Of a stretch of 64,000 nucleotides of DNA, positions 10,119 to 20,045 are shown in pieces. Origin of the DNA: Gaertneriomyces semiglobifer. Lineage: Eukaryota; Chytridiomycota; Chytridiomycetes; Spizellomycetales; Spizellomycetaceae. The position numbers were made by a program, and so were the translations under genes. The notes under the pieces are model-generated. The model searched no databases, was not told the DNA's origin, and saw nothing but the letters and a program-made list of their open reading frames with translations. The stretch spans positions 1,896,442 through 1,960,441 of the forward strand of contig JAHLKF010000001.1 in assembly GCA_025558075.1 (NCBI GenBank), in the 5' to 3' direction. Every line of letters begins with the position of its first letter. The first letter of the stretch is position 1.

Positions 10119-12515
10119 TTAATCCCAGCGCGCCTGGACGTCAACTCCTAATCTGCCATCCTTGACGCTTTCACAGCAAACCACCCAATCCTCCTCATCC
10201 TCTACAGTAATCACATGTCCGTCATCGTCTCGATACTGCAATGCGTCAATCATCAATTTGCCTTTGCCATCAGTGGTCACTAAAAGCGCAAATTTTTGCC
10301 TTAACCGGTGTAAGAGAGTCTCTAAAGCCAGAGTTCGTGAGATTTTCAATAGAACCGTATGCGCTGCGTCGGGGCCGTCAGGCGACGGTGACATTGGCGT
10401 TCCAGGAGTTGCAGTTGGAGTTGAAGGCGGTAAACTCAACGTCGCCTTGATTCGTATAAAATGCGTCCAAACTTCTTCACGAGCGGTGCTCGCAATAGAG
10501 TGGGCGCGCAGCAGAGTACTCATTCGTCTATTTTGTACTGTTGTCGCGGCCCTTCCCAATCTCTCAGGCGCTTGCGCCTGGGATCCGTTCTGCAGCCGGC
10601 GCAAGGTTGGAGATTCCACCTGTTGGACAGGTTGCATGACATCCTGCTGGACCACATTACGGCGAAGAGTTGTGGCGGACCGCGTAAGTGGGGACCGTTC
10701 AGACGGCACGTCGCTGGACTGAGGCAGTGGTCGTTGTAGCGTATCAAACAGTGGTGACGTTGCGCCGCGCCGCAATTGCATTCCCGGCCGCACGGTTGTG
10801 GCAGACCTTCCAATTGATCGTCGATTCTGACCCAGATTCGATCTAACCAAAGTTGCTGACCTTTCCACTCCGTCTACATCTCCTACGTTTCGCCGCTCGG
10901 CTCTCATCTCGCGGCCAGTTTTTGTGGTCAGTGTGCCTTTTCGCTTAAGAGTGGAGAAGGTGCGTTGCAGTGTAAAGTATTCTTCCGTTGGTCGGTGAAC
11001 TGGCACTATCGCCCCCGTTGCGGTTGTCGATAGAGGGGCAGCGGCTTGCTTTTGGTTAAAGTACGAAGGCATCAATCCAGGGTCAGAGGTAGGCGTTGTC
11101 GATGCGCTGCGAGGCTCAGGGGGAGTAGCGAGGCTGGTGTATGAAGCATTTCTCTGCAACGGGGCTGACATAGGTGAGGGTAGCATGAGATCAGCCGTTG
11201 CGCGGAAGCGGGCTGTACCGTCAGTCGGAGCGGGTGCAGACTGTGGCGACGGAGAACGGCGGGGAGCATCATCGCCACTCACATCGTTGTAAGCTGAAGG
11301 TGACCGCCTCAAGGAGCTTACTCTTGAGGGCACAGCGGGCAGGGCGGACAACGACGTCGCAGACAACGTTGGGGACGGTGGGCGCGGAAGGGTTCGGAGT
11401 GTCAGAGTTGGCCTCGACCGCGGTAGAGTCGACTGGGGAGGCTCAGTGGAGGAATCAGAGTGTCCGGACGAGCGACTTTCTACTGATGACCGGTTCTCTA
11501 ATACCAACGGCAAACGGTTTAATTGTTGAGTAGAGGATTCTTCGGTAGAAGTTTTCATAAGAGCTGGTGGTGATCTAAGTATTATGGAAGATCGTGATCT
11601 TGCCAACGTCTTCGGGCGTGGGAAATCCTCCGACGACAGCGGCGAATACACCGGTGGGGAGGTGGCCAACTGCTGCGAGCTCGTAGCGGATATCTGACCT
11701 TCCGAGGAAATAGACTGCGTTCTGGAATAATCCTGCAATCTGCCTTCCATCAGGGCTTTCACGAATGTCTCTTCTTCTGTCTTGTCGCTGGAAAACCCGT
11801 CACTTGAAAAATATCCAGAAAGGACGGACAATGCGTCGACCGATTTATCTTCCTTTCTGTCAAGGACAACCCCAAACTTTTCTTGAGCCGCGGGGCGAAG
11901 AAGAGTGCTTAAACCACGACCAAGTGATATGTTCAAATCTTGTTGCAGAATCATTCTAGATTGCCGCTTCTCCTGCACCGGTCTCAACCAAGGCTCATCT
12001 AAAGGAACGTCGATATCATCGTCCTCGTCATTTCGTAGAGTTCTGTTGGTTGATACAGGAGTTTTGGTGTCGCTCGTCTTTTCCATGTCATTGGCCAACT
12101 GCTCTGCGTTCACGTCCTTGGGCCAAATCCCTAAGAATTCTCTGACCAAGTAAATATTGTGCGCCCTCGTTTCCGGCATTGCCAACAGATCCCTGAGATA
12201 CAAATCCAGCTTCTCGACCCTCTCATCGCAGACGCCTTTGGTGACAAAGAACTTGCTTTTTGGCAGCGACGGCAATCTCTTACGACGGTCGGGCATGGCC
12301 TTGAGATTTGCGGAGAGGGAGGAGTGAAATAGCACAAAATGATCGTATTTCCGCCATATGGTGTAGCTCGTTGGCTTCGGTGACGATAAAGGGGATGTGG
12401 AGACTTGTACCCGATACCACGTTTTGCCGTCGCTGAACTTTCGGTGGGCTGTGCACCGCGCTAGATTGACATCCGGCGGCGCGAGCTTCACAGATGATGA
12501 CGGGAAGTCTGCCAT
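10119..12515 (-). CDS. PX-PB1 domain scaffold protein
   Basis: Single exon, 798 residues. A PX domain occupies roughly residues 15-125, with the phosphoinositide-binding IWRKYDHF motif, the loop LPSLPKSKF and the helix YLRDLLAMPETR...VREFLGIWP. A long Ser/Pro/Arg-rich disordered linker follows. The last ~110 residues form a PB1 domain with a start FIRIKATLSLP, the core TVLLKISRTLALETLLHRLRQ and an acidic OPCA-like loop (YRDDDGHVITVEDEEDW). PX plus C-terminal PB1 recalls the polarity scaffold Bem1/Scd2, but no SH3 domain is present. Likely membrane-associated signalling or polarity scaffold; the partner is unknown. Confidence -1.
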   Translation of the reverse strand: MADFPSSSVKLAPPDVNLARCTAHRKFSDGKTWYRVQVSTSPLSSPKPTSYTIWRKYDHFVLFHSSLSANLKAMPDRRKRLPSLPKSKFFVTKGVCDERVEKLDLYLRDLLAMPETRAHNIYLVREFLGIWPKDVNAEQLANDMEKTSDTKTPVSTNRTLRNDEDDDIDVPLDEPWLRPVQEKRQSRMILQQDLNISLGRGLSTLLRPAAQEKFGVVLDRKEDKSVDALSVLSGYFSSDGFSSDKTEEETFVKALMEGRLQDYSRTQSISSEGQISATSSQQLATSPPVYSPLSSEDFPRPKTLARSRSSIILRSPPALMKTSTEESSTQQLNRLPLVLENRSSVESRSSGHSDSSTEPPQSTLPRSRPTLTLRTLPRPPSPTLSATSLSALPAVPSRVSSLRRSPSAYNDVSGDDAPRRSPSPQSAPAPTDGTARFRATADLMLPSPMSAPLQRNASYTSLATPPEPRSASTTPTSDPGLMPSYFNQKQAAAPLSTTATGAIVPVHRPTEEYFTLQRTFSTLKRKGTLTTKTGREMRAERRNVGDVDGVERSATLVRSNLGQNRRSIGRSATTVRPGMQLRRGATSPLFDTLQRPLPQSSDVPSERSPLTRSATTLRRNVVQQDVMQPVQQVESPTLRRLQNGSQAQAPERLGRAATTVQNRRMSTLLRAHSIASTAREEVWTHFIRIKATLSLPPSTPTATPGTPMSPSPDGPDAAHTVLLKISRTLALETLLHRLRQKFALLVTTDGKGKLMIDALQYRDDDGHVITVEDEEDWVVCCESVKDGRLGVDVQARWD

Positions 12516-13186
12516 GGCTAGTTACAGAAAGTTAGTGGACTTCCAAGTTCGAAATTCATCCAATGTTGATGTGTCCTCAGGCTGGCAATTGATGTCGGGT
12601 AGGCCGCGGTAGTGCACAACGTCACCCCGACAAGACAAACCCAAGAAGAAGGCACCTAGCAATAGTGACCGAGCCGTACTATTGTGCCTACTGTGCTCGT
12701 CGCTCCGCTCCGTTTTCCTCGACAAATGTGGTCCTTCGTAGTCTGCCTGGTTTCTGGGAAAAAGTGTTGCATCGTTTTCGACTTCTGACAACTGGCGTGT
12801 GCTTATGTCATACATCATATTGATAACGCGATGCGCCGTTGTGGTTAGGGTTATTTAGTTAAGCAGTAATACGCGCTGTGGTCGGTCTTATGAGCATTTG
12901 AAGAGCAACATGAACTAGAAAAAATGAAACCTAGGCACAAGAAAAGCAGCTGTAGATACCTGGTCTGATAGACGGAGCGCTTTGCTTGTAGTAAATAGTC
13001 ATTACGCGCGGAAAGAGCGACAATTGCGCGTCCTGCTGATGCATATTATTCCCTAGTCATCACTGGACCGCACCCAATGAATGCAGGTACGCATGAAAAA
13101 GTTCTACAAGCGCCGGCCACTTCTTGTGGACTTCATGCTATTGACATAGATGCCTTCGTATCGCTATTTCGCCGCCGAGCTCCAGC
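12516..13186. other. Intergenic region upstream of the PX-PB1 gene
   Basis: About 670 nt holding the PX-PB1 promoter and the 3' flank of RPT4. It contains a single telobox-like TTAGGGTTA near 12846 and otherwise nothing I can support. Confidence -1.
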
Positions 13187-14625
13187 TTATACTTTCTCAT
13201 CTGGAAATAAGCTGGCATCAGCACCAAAGACCATGGTCAAACGAGGAACAGTTTAAATGCTTACAGTCCAATTTTCCTTCCAGCTTCTTCATATCGGCAA
13301 CTTTTCGTACCGCTTTCATAAAGTCGTCTTGCACAACGTACTCTCTCTCATCTCTGATTGCAAACATTCCCGCCTCGGTACAAACATTTCGAAGATCAGC
13401 GCCGTTAAAACCGTCAGAAAGCTTGGTTATGGCTTCGTAGTCTGTAAACAGCAGCATTTAGCGGGACGGAAGTAAGTGCACTGATAGTCGTTTGTGAACC
13501 TACCAATCTCCCCATGCTTGGTGATATTGGCGGCATGGATTTTAAGCACTTCCATTCGTCCCACCTCATTCGGCAGCGGAATCTCAATCTTTCGGTCTAA
13601 ACGTCCAGGCCGCATCAGAGCAGGATCAAGCGTATCCGGCCTATTCGTGGCCATGATCAATTTGGTCTGTCCAAGGTAATCAAATCCATCCATCTGATTC
13701 AACAATTCCATCAGTGTCCGCTGAATTTCTCTATCAGCGGACGTGCCTTCACTGAACCTGCGACCTCCAATAGCGTCGATTTCGTCCATGAAGATAATGC
13801 ACGGTTCGTGCTCCTTGGCATATCCGAACATCTCGCGGATAAGCCGCGCGGATTCTCCTATATATTTATCGACAATAGCTGATGAAACGACCTTCAAGAA
13901 ATTGCATTCCAACGTTGACGCAACTGCTCTCGCCAATAGCGTCTTCCCTGTGCCCGGCGGTCCATAAAGCAGAACTCCTTTTGGCGGTTTGATGCCGACT
14001 CGCAAGAACAGCTCCGGATTCAGCAGCGGTAGCTCAATTACCTCACGCAATTCACGGATCTGTTCAGAAAGACCACCGATGCCGGTGAAGGAAATATTTC
14101 CGGGATCTTCAGTGGACATGTTGTAGACCAAGGGGTCAACTTCACGAGGGAGGATACGCATGATGGTCAAAGTGGTCATATCCAGGGAAACACGGGTACC
14201 GTTCTTCAGCTTCTCCTTTGGAACACGATCACGACATCCGACGACATACCGTGGCCCGGACGACGCTTTAACAATGACTGGTGACAGTAAGGGTTAGGCG
14301 CTTGCATACCAGATCTGAGGGTCGACACGCTGCGCTCATCACACATACATCTGTCGCTATCCAGCTGCTTCAAAACCTCGCCAATAATCTGCCCAACGCT
14401 CTGTAGTGCTTTGAGATCCTCTTCCGTCTTGTCATAGTCCTTCTCTAAAGACCGCACGCCCAGTCGTACTAGGTCAAAGATGGGGTTAACGATTTGCACA
14501 TCAGAAAACCCATCACATAACTCTTGCCTGTACGTACATTCTTTGACTTTGGCTTCCAGTTCCCGGTGCTGCAGCAGCGCCTTGCGGTAGTCGGCCAAGA
14601 CCTTGGCGCGTCGATCGTCCGCCAT
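13187..14625 (-). CDS. RPT4: 26S proteasome regulatory ATPase Rpt4 (PSMC6)
   Basis: AAA+ subunit of the 19S base that unfolds substrates. Five exons (14625-14538, 14468-14349, 14277-13504, 13441-13265, 13200-13187) separated by introns of 69, 71, 62 and 64 nt give 390 residues, the usual length. The N-terminal coiled coil ends [21 protein letters not shown]. The OB segment has GPRYVVGCR. The AAA module has Walker A GPPGTGKT, Walker B IIFMDEID, the SRH region [22 protein letters not shown] and the C-terminal [21 protein letters not shown]. The last coding exon is only 14 nt; it supplies the end KLDYEKV, close to the human KLDYKPV. Without that splice the protein would run into an unrelated tail. 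Confidence -1.
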
Positions 14626-15003
14626 TGTTGTTGGAAAAGAACGGCGGTAGTCTGAATGCCTTGTTTCCACACAATCCTATCTCTACTCCTTCTCCTCCCT
14701 TATTCTCTGCTCGGTATGCGGTGGAGCTGGTGTGCTAAGCGGGCGGTGGTTTTCGCTGCGATCGACGTGAGTGCCAAAGCGAGACAAAGACGAGGTCGTC
14801 ACTTAGTATATGCTACATGACTGTGCCGCCACGCGTTTGCGTCGGCTTTCGACGACGAGATGCTCTCAGAACACAATGCACGAATGGCAGAGTTCATCAC
14901 CTCATTCCCGGTGAGGTAAGGAAAAGGATGGGATGAATTTATAGATGCAGTAATAATCGAGGGTCCATACTGTGTTAAACAGTGGTACAGAGTTCTCATT
15001 TAA

Positions 15004-16299
15004 TCAGTCGATGTATGTTATACCTGTCCTTTGTTTGGCCGCACGTGAGGGCGGTGGCCTCGGCGGTGGAGGAGGCGGCGGTCGACGGTTAGGCTTATCA
15101 TCCACTGGAAGCGCTTGCCGCATCCGCGGTTCGACACCAGTTCCCGCGATGATGGAGACCTGAGGCCCAGGCATTGATTGCGGCCCATACTTGAACATCG
15201 CATCAGGCGCGTTGGGAAGAATGTCCGACCGCAGCTCTGGAACGAAATTCCTAGGTGCCAATTTGAAGCGGTGCGGTACGAGGGTCGTAACCAGAAGCTC
15301 ATATAATCCAAATACGTGCGACTTCCCGCACACAACGACGATATTCATTTCACCGTTGCTGTTAGTGTTTTCTGACTGAAAATCATTTGTGCCTTTCTGC
15401 GCTGCTGCATTTGCACCTTCTTCCAAGCGTCCATAATAGTATCCCAGGTCACGTACTGCCTCAGTAATCCCTTCACACATACCAGCATTTCTAGCCTCCA
15501 CCCACCAGAACCAGTCTCGCGGGTGGAACGTTTTCCATATTCGTAAATACAACTTCCAGTCGTCAACGCCTGCCTTATCTTCACCAATTTCCCGTTCAAT
15601 GCTGATAGCTCGTGAGCCGAACGACGAGAACAGCAAAAGTTTGAACAACCCACGTGAAATCAGGTTGGGACGGACAAAAGATGGCTTAAGTGAATACTTC
15701 TTGATAAGCGAGCTTAAGATGGCCCGAGAGGACGGATGGGAAAGGGTGTTCGGATGTTGATCAATCAGTCTGGTGACACACTTCGCATAATTTCGCAGTG
15801 CAAGGTGATACGCTAAAGGCATCTCAGCCCCGTAATCAGAATCTGTTGCGGGAGAATTCGAGTTGTCTTCATCGTTCAGATAGCTCGGATTGCTACTATC
15901 CACTGTTTGTACTCCCTTCAGTAATCGAAGATCAAGTCCAGGTTCCCCCGACTCATTTAACAAGTAAGAGTCAAATCCCAGAGTGTTCCATCGTTTCTGA
16001 TCCACCTCAAGGCACAGGGCCTTTGGCTTTACTTTTTGGATAACGCGCCGCACGCGGTCCAGTGACGATGGGGAATGGTGATGGACTCCGCATAAGTATA
16101 TGTTAATTCCTGTCTGCAGATGGGTGAGAGGATATCGAAGCGTTAGAGATGTCCACTCTTCGTCGACATCAGAATGCTTCCCACTGGAAGTGCTTGCCGT
16201 AGAAGACGATGACCGGTAACTGCCGACGAAACCCTTTCTTCTTATCGAGATCTCAAGATAGCGCACGACTCTCTGACGAAACAGTTGTTCCTGTATCAT
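15004..16299 (-). CDS. TraB-family protein
   Basis: Single exon, 431 residues, ATG 16299. The N-terminus is basic with a Ser-rich patch. The core begins INIYLCGVHHHSPSSLDRVRR, corresponding to the GTxH-type first motif of the TraB/PrgY fold, followed by VKPKALCLEVDQKRW. Later NIVVVCGKSHVFGLYELL matches the second conserved GxxH region. These motifs suggest the TIKI/TraB metal-dependent fold, for which mitochondrial outer-membrane and protease-like roles are known in relatives. The C-terminus is a Pro-rich tail; no membrane helix is evident. It is divergent from uS5m across 251 nt, so the two may share a promoter region. Confidence -1.
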   Translation of the reverse strand: MIQEQLFRQRVVRYLEISIRRKGFVGSYRSSSSTASTSSGKHSDVDEEWTSLTLRYPLTHLQTGINIYLCGVHHHSPSSLDRVRRVIQKVKPKALCLEVDQKRWNTLGFDSYLLNESGEPGLDLRLLKGVQTVDSSNPSYLNDEDNSNSPATDSDYGAEMPLAYHLALRNYAKCVTRLIDQHPNTLSHPSSRAILSSLIKKYSLKPSFVRPNLISRGLFKLLLFSSFGSRAISIEREIGEDKAGVDDWKLYLRIWKTFHPRDWFWWVEARNAGMCEGITEAVRDLGYYYGRLEEGANAAAQKGTNDFQSENTNSNGEMNIVVVCGKSHVFGLYELLVTTLVPHRFKLAPRNFVPELRSDILPNAPDAMFKYGPQSMPGPQVSIIAGTGVEPRMRQALPVDDKPNRRPPPPPPPRPPPSRAAKQRTGITYID

Positions 16300-16550
16300 C
16301 CTCTGCTTCTCTCGTTCACCAGCTTTGCTTTTGAATTGCCGGTTTGTCGCTGCTCAACTTCCTCAAATTCTTGAGGCGCGTTGGATGACTGTGCACGATT
16401 GTTGCCTATAGCAACGCCTTAGGATTTTGGAAATCTGCTTTTCGGTGAACGGCAGCGACATCGACACATACACCGACTACACCAATCGACCGGCGGGGAG
16501 GAGAAATTGGTTTGGATTGCGGAGTCGGAAGTAACATTATTACAGATAGA

Positions 16551-17454
16551 ATGTCCTTAACGAGATTGAATATGGGGCTGCGGTGCCTTTTGCCCAGTCA
16601 TTCACATTTGACGGATCGCATCATGAGCAGAACATTTGGTTGGTGGCAAGATGCGTTTTCGTAAATGAGTTTGGAGTCAATCATCTTATTGTCAACATGT
16701 AGCTCTGCCGTCGCTCCTGACAAGATCAGCAACACCAGCGCGAGCAGCTTCCAGCAAGCCGTACGGGAACAACAACAACACCGACGACTCTACATCTTTC
16801 TCATCACAGCCACAATTCACCTCTAACGACCGTACGTATCCCACACAGACTCGAGTATCGGCGACGCCCGGCAAGCGACTCATGAACCGCGTCCTCCATG
16901 TCCGTCGAGTGGCCCGGGTCAACTCGGGTGGAAAAGTGCGAAGCGTGTCCGCCCTCGTTGTAGTAGGCAATGGCAACGGTGTGGCCGGTTATGGAGAGGG
17001 CCGTGGAGCTGACATGCAGAGTGCAGTGCTCAAGGCAACGCGAAACGCAGAGAAGAATCTGAACTACTTTCATCGATTCAACAACAGGACAGTTTACCAA
17101 AGCGGAGAATTTCAATGGCACGGAGTAAAACTGAAGATTATGGCCGCACCACCAGGTGAGTTGTGTGTTGGACGCAAGATTCGGCGTTATAACGCGAAAA
17201 ACCGAAAATGATTGCTGACAAAACGTGCAGGGTATGGTATCATAACGAGCAATCCCATTCACGAAATTTGTCGTATGGTCGGCATCTCCGATCTTGGTGT
17301 GAAAGTCTACGGATCACGTAACCCCATGAACGTCATAAAGGCAATGTTTGAGGCCTTGAAGACACAGAGGCTACCCGAAGAGATTGCCAGAATGCGTGGA
17401 AAGCGTGTAGAGGATGTGGAGTTGAGATATTATGGAATGAATTCCAAGAAATAA
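16551..17454 (+). CDS. MRPS5: Mitochondrial small ribosomal subunit protein uS5m
   Basis: Component of the mitochondrial 37S/28S subunit. The body is certain: exon 16849-17155 carries the S5 signature (KVRSVSALVVVGNGNGVAGYGEGRG) and exon 17231-17454 the C-terminal domain (GYGIITSNPIHEICRMVGISD, NPMNVIKAMFEAL); the 75-nt intron splits a Gly codon. The 5' part is my model: exons 16551-16660 and 16703-16760, introns of 42 and 88 nt, giving a basic start (MSLTRLNMGLRCLL) like a mitochondrial presequence and 232 residues in all. The 42-nt first intron is unusually short, so the first exon border may differ. It converges on the RING gene. Confidence -1.
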
Positions 17455-17694
17455 TATGCAATATCTATTCAGGCAAAATGCATCTAATTAGTATCATTGA
17501 GGCTAATGTGTGAATGAAAAGCTACATAATTAAGGCTCTTCTAATCACCGCAGCAGAGTACGCGGACACAATTTATTTACCAAAAAGCGACCCTATGCCA
17601 ATATGCAAAGGCTATGCATTCTCTGTACAAGCATAGAAGGGGTCAGACACTCCTTCGTCATCAGTCGTCCCATGAGCGCATAGAGGTAAGTCCA

Positions 17695-19130
17695 TCACGA
17701 GCCCGACGTTGCATTGTTTTGACTCTGTTGGGTATTGGGATCTTGAGACTCAGAGACAAGAGAGTACCGGCAAACAGGACAGGTTCCTACGAAGAATCGC
17801 CTTGGTCAATATACTGGGAACGCATATGTGAACAAGGACTGTATACCATTGACGGCAAGCCATTTATCGATGCACTCTGGGTGAAAAATGTGCCCGCATC
17901 GCTTCTGAACGTCGTCATTCGGCGTTGCGCTGTCCCTTTTGCCTTGATGGTCACCCACAAATCCTTTCACCGTTTCCCCTTCCCGAAATTCGTCCTGGCA
18001 TATGGGACACTCCCCGTGTTCGCTCAACTCCCATTGCGAAATAGGGAATTTGGGTAAAGATGTGATTTGGTCTGACGACGCTGGTGGAGGCGCCGAGCGG
18101 CTCTGAGCGGATTCCATAAGCTGGGTGATGATGGAGTCCAGATGTGAAGAAGAAAGAACATAATCCCCGGGGTTGCCAACCATGTTGAACATCTGAGCAA
18201 ACGGGTTGGTGAAAGCGTTGTTTGTGTTAGATGTGTTGGAAGGGGCTCCAAGGATACTCTCGAGCATGCTGAATGTCATATTCAAGTGTCAATGGAATAC
18301 AGTCTACTGAAATGGTACACCGCAAACGTTACTTACGCCGTCAAGTCCAGAATCGGTACTCCGCCGCCACCTTCATTACCACTAGGTGGTGCTGCTGCTC
18401 TTATCCCAATGTTAATTGGACGGCCCGTGACGAACGCGCCTGGAATGTTTGCCGTGCCACCAGTATTAGAAGTACTCCTTCTATGGTTGAAAGGATTCTC
18501 TTCAGCTGCGACCGCGCCCATTCCAACCGCTTCGCCCGGTTCCTCAGCCGCCGGAGCATGCCCTTCTGATGTGTCTCCTGTACTGTGTTGATTCCTTCCA
18601 TGAGGGCTTTGCGCGTTGACAGTGATACCCACACTGCCGCCCATGATCTGTTGCAACCATGTTTGCAACATATTCGCAACATCGTTGGCGCCTTGCTGTC
18701 CGGCACCGCCTCGAGTGGTGCCTGCGTGCATAGCAAAAGCTGGGTGGCCAACACCACCACCAGTTCTACTTGGTGATCCGCCTCCACCTGCTATAAAAAC
18801 TAACTCGCCGTCATCGTCCTCATCTGTATCGTAACTTGTAGGCAAGAATGCGCGTGGATCCGTGGATATCTCAATCTCTTCAACGAACTCGCCCCCGCAT
18901 ATTGGACACGTTGGCGTTCCAGTGTCCAAAACAGCGGAAATCTGCGAATTGCACTGATGACACCAGTAGTTGCCGGGTTCGTCCTCATCTTCAGATGACT
19001 CTTCTGTCCCCACATCATCGTTATACCCCAAAATATGCGGATGGCGGTTCTCTGCATCTGATCCATCGTGCTCACCCAATGTATCTTCGCGTTCGCGGAG
19101 GTCGTCGTTGGAAGGGTGATGGGAAGACAT
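17695..19130 (-). CDS. RNF126/RNF115-like RING-H2 E3 ubiquitin ligase
   Basis: Three exons (19130-18337, 18268-17847, 17786-17695; introns 68 and 60 nt), 435 residues from ATG 19130. The N-terminus has a zinc finger (YWCHQCNSQISAV...TCPICGGEF) like the ubiquitin-binding BCA2 finger of RNF115/126. A long Gly/Ser-rich middle follows, then the C-terminal RING-H2: CPICQDEF, CGHIFHPECIDKWL and, after the last intron, CPVCRYSL. The loop between the first and second RING ligands is about 18 residues longer than usual. It coincides with a GT-AG-bounded 54-nt segment (17905-17958) that could be spliced out in frame. Likely a cytosolic quality-control ligase. Confidence -1.
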
Positions 19131-19432
19131 GCCGTCAACAGTTCTGCGTGTTCTATCTCGCCTGTGATTCACTCAAATGCCCAGTTATGTTCTTCCGCGT
19201 TCACTCAAACTCCCTCTCCCGCTTTCCCCAATCGTCGCTTTCTGACACCTGCGCTTCCTTCTATTCTTCCCAGGACCTCCTGCGTCCACTCGCTGCTTCA
19301 GTTCCGAAATGATCGAAGGCTGACCACACGCTCATTTCGCAGCATCCTACCAGATCACGTGACATGTCAAGTTTACCCGAAGGGAGGAGCTTTGGAAATC
19401 AACATACGAAGCCAAACGGTCTTTTTATCGTG

Positions 19433-19515
19433 GCACGTTTGGCCGAGTTGGTCTAAGGCGTGGGTCTCAAGTTCCCATCTCTTCGGAGGCATCGGTTCGA
19501 ATCCGGTAGCGTGCA
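19433..19515 (+). tRNA. tRNA-Leu (anticodon CAA)
   Basis: Full class II cloverleaf of 83 nt. The acceptor stem is GCACGTT/AGCGTGC with discriminator A. The D stem is GCC/GGC. The anticodon loop is CTCAAGT with CAA at 19468-19470. The variable arm is ctc-ttcg-gag, and the T arm is ATCGG-TTCGAAT-CCGGT. A T-run follows at 19518 as pol III terminator. The base pair 31-39 is a T-T mismatch. There is no intron, although tRNA-Leu(CAA) genes carry one in many eukaryotes. Confidence -1.
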
Positions 19516-19695
19516 CAATTTTGCTTTTGCCGAAAATCACCTCACCAGAGTGGTAGGAGTTAGGGTTAATCACCTGCTTGCATTTCCATGACGACGGTTC
19601 ATTGCCGCGGGTATAAAAAGCGCTTGGGCCCGAGGAACTCCTTCGTTTCTCTTCACCGCCTGGTTCGGGGGGGCTGGTCCTTGTCGTCACGGAAC
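19516..19695. other. Spacer between tRNA-Leu and the minisatellite
   Basis: It contains a single telobox-like TTAGGGTTA near 19559-19567 and a TATA box listed separately. No coding frame is supported. Confidence -1.
19612..19619 (+). promoter_or_regulatory. TATA box upstream of the minisatellite
   Basis: TATAAAAA in a GC-rich setting, about 85 nt before the repeat array and pointing into it. No protein gene starts within the next 1.2 kb on this strand, so any transcript would be noncoding and would cover the repeats. Inference from sequence only. Confidence -1.
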
Positions 19696-20045
19696 GGCAA
19701 GTAAAATACAGGAACCTTCGTTCGGCGCACCCTCGCTCGACGCAAGGCTTGTCTCGTAGGCAAGTAAAATACAGGAACCCTCGCTCGACGCAAGGGCTTG
19801 TCTCGTAGGCAAGTAAAATACAGGAACCCTCGCTCGACGCAAGGGCTTGTCTCGTAGGCAAGTAAAATACAGGAACCTTCGTTCCACGCACCCTCGCTCG
19901 ACGCAAGGCTTGTCTCATAGGCAAGTAAAATACCGGAATCCTCGCTCGACGCAAGGCTTGTCTCGCATGGCAAGTAAAATACAGGATCCTTGCTGACGAC
20001 GCAAGGCTTGTCTCGTAGGCAAGTAAAATACAGGAATCCTTGCCA
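19696..20045. repeat. Minisatellite, seven units of 49 or 63 nt
   Basis: The core GGCAAGTAAAATACAGGA starts at 19696, 19759, 19808, 19857, 19920, 19969 and 20018, giving spacings of 63, 49, 49, 63, 49 and 49. Long units carry an extra 14 nt (ttcgttcggcgca or ttcgttccacgca) after the core. Each unit also contains ctcgctcgacgcaaggcttg. Open frames cross the array on the minus strand because unit lengths keep phase poorly but lack stops; I regard them as noncoding. The array ends in a degenerate copy near 20045. Confidence -1.

Noticed and set aside
12840..12860. Telomere-like TTAGGGTTA (also near 19560)
   Set aside because: Single copies, not arrays, amid ordinary genes; not evidence for a telomere or an interstitial telomeric repeat.
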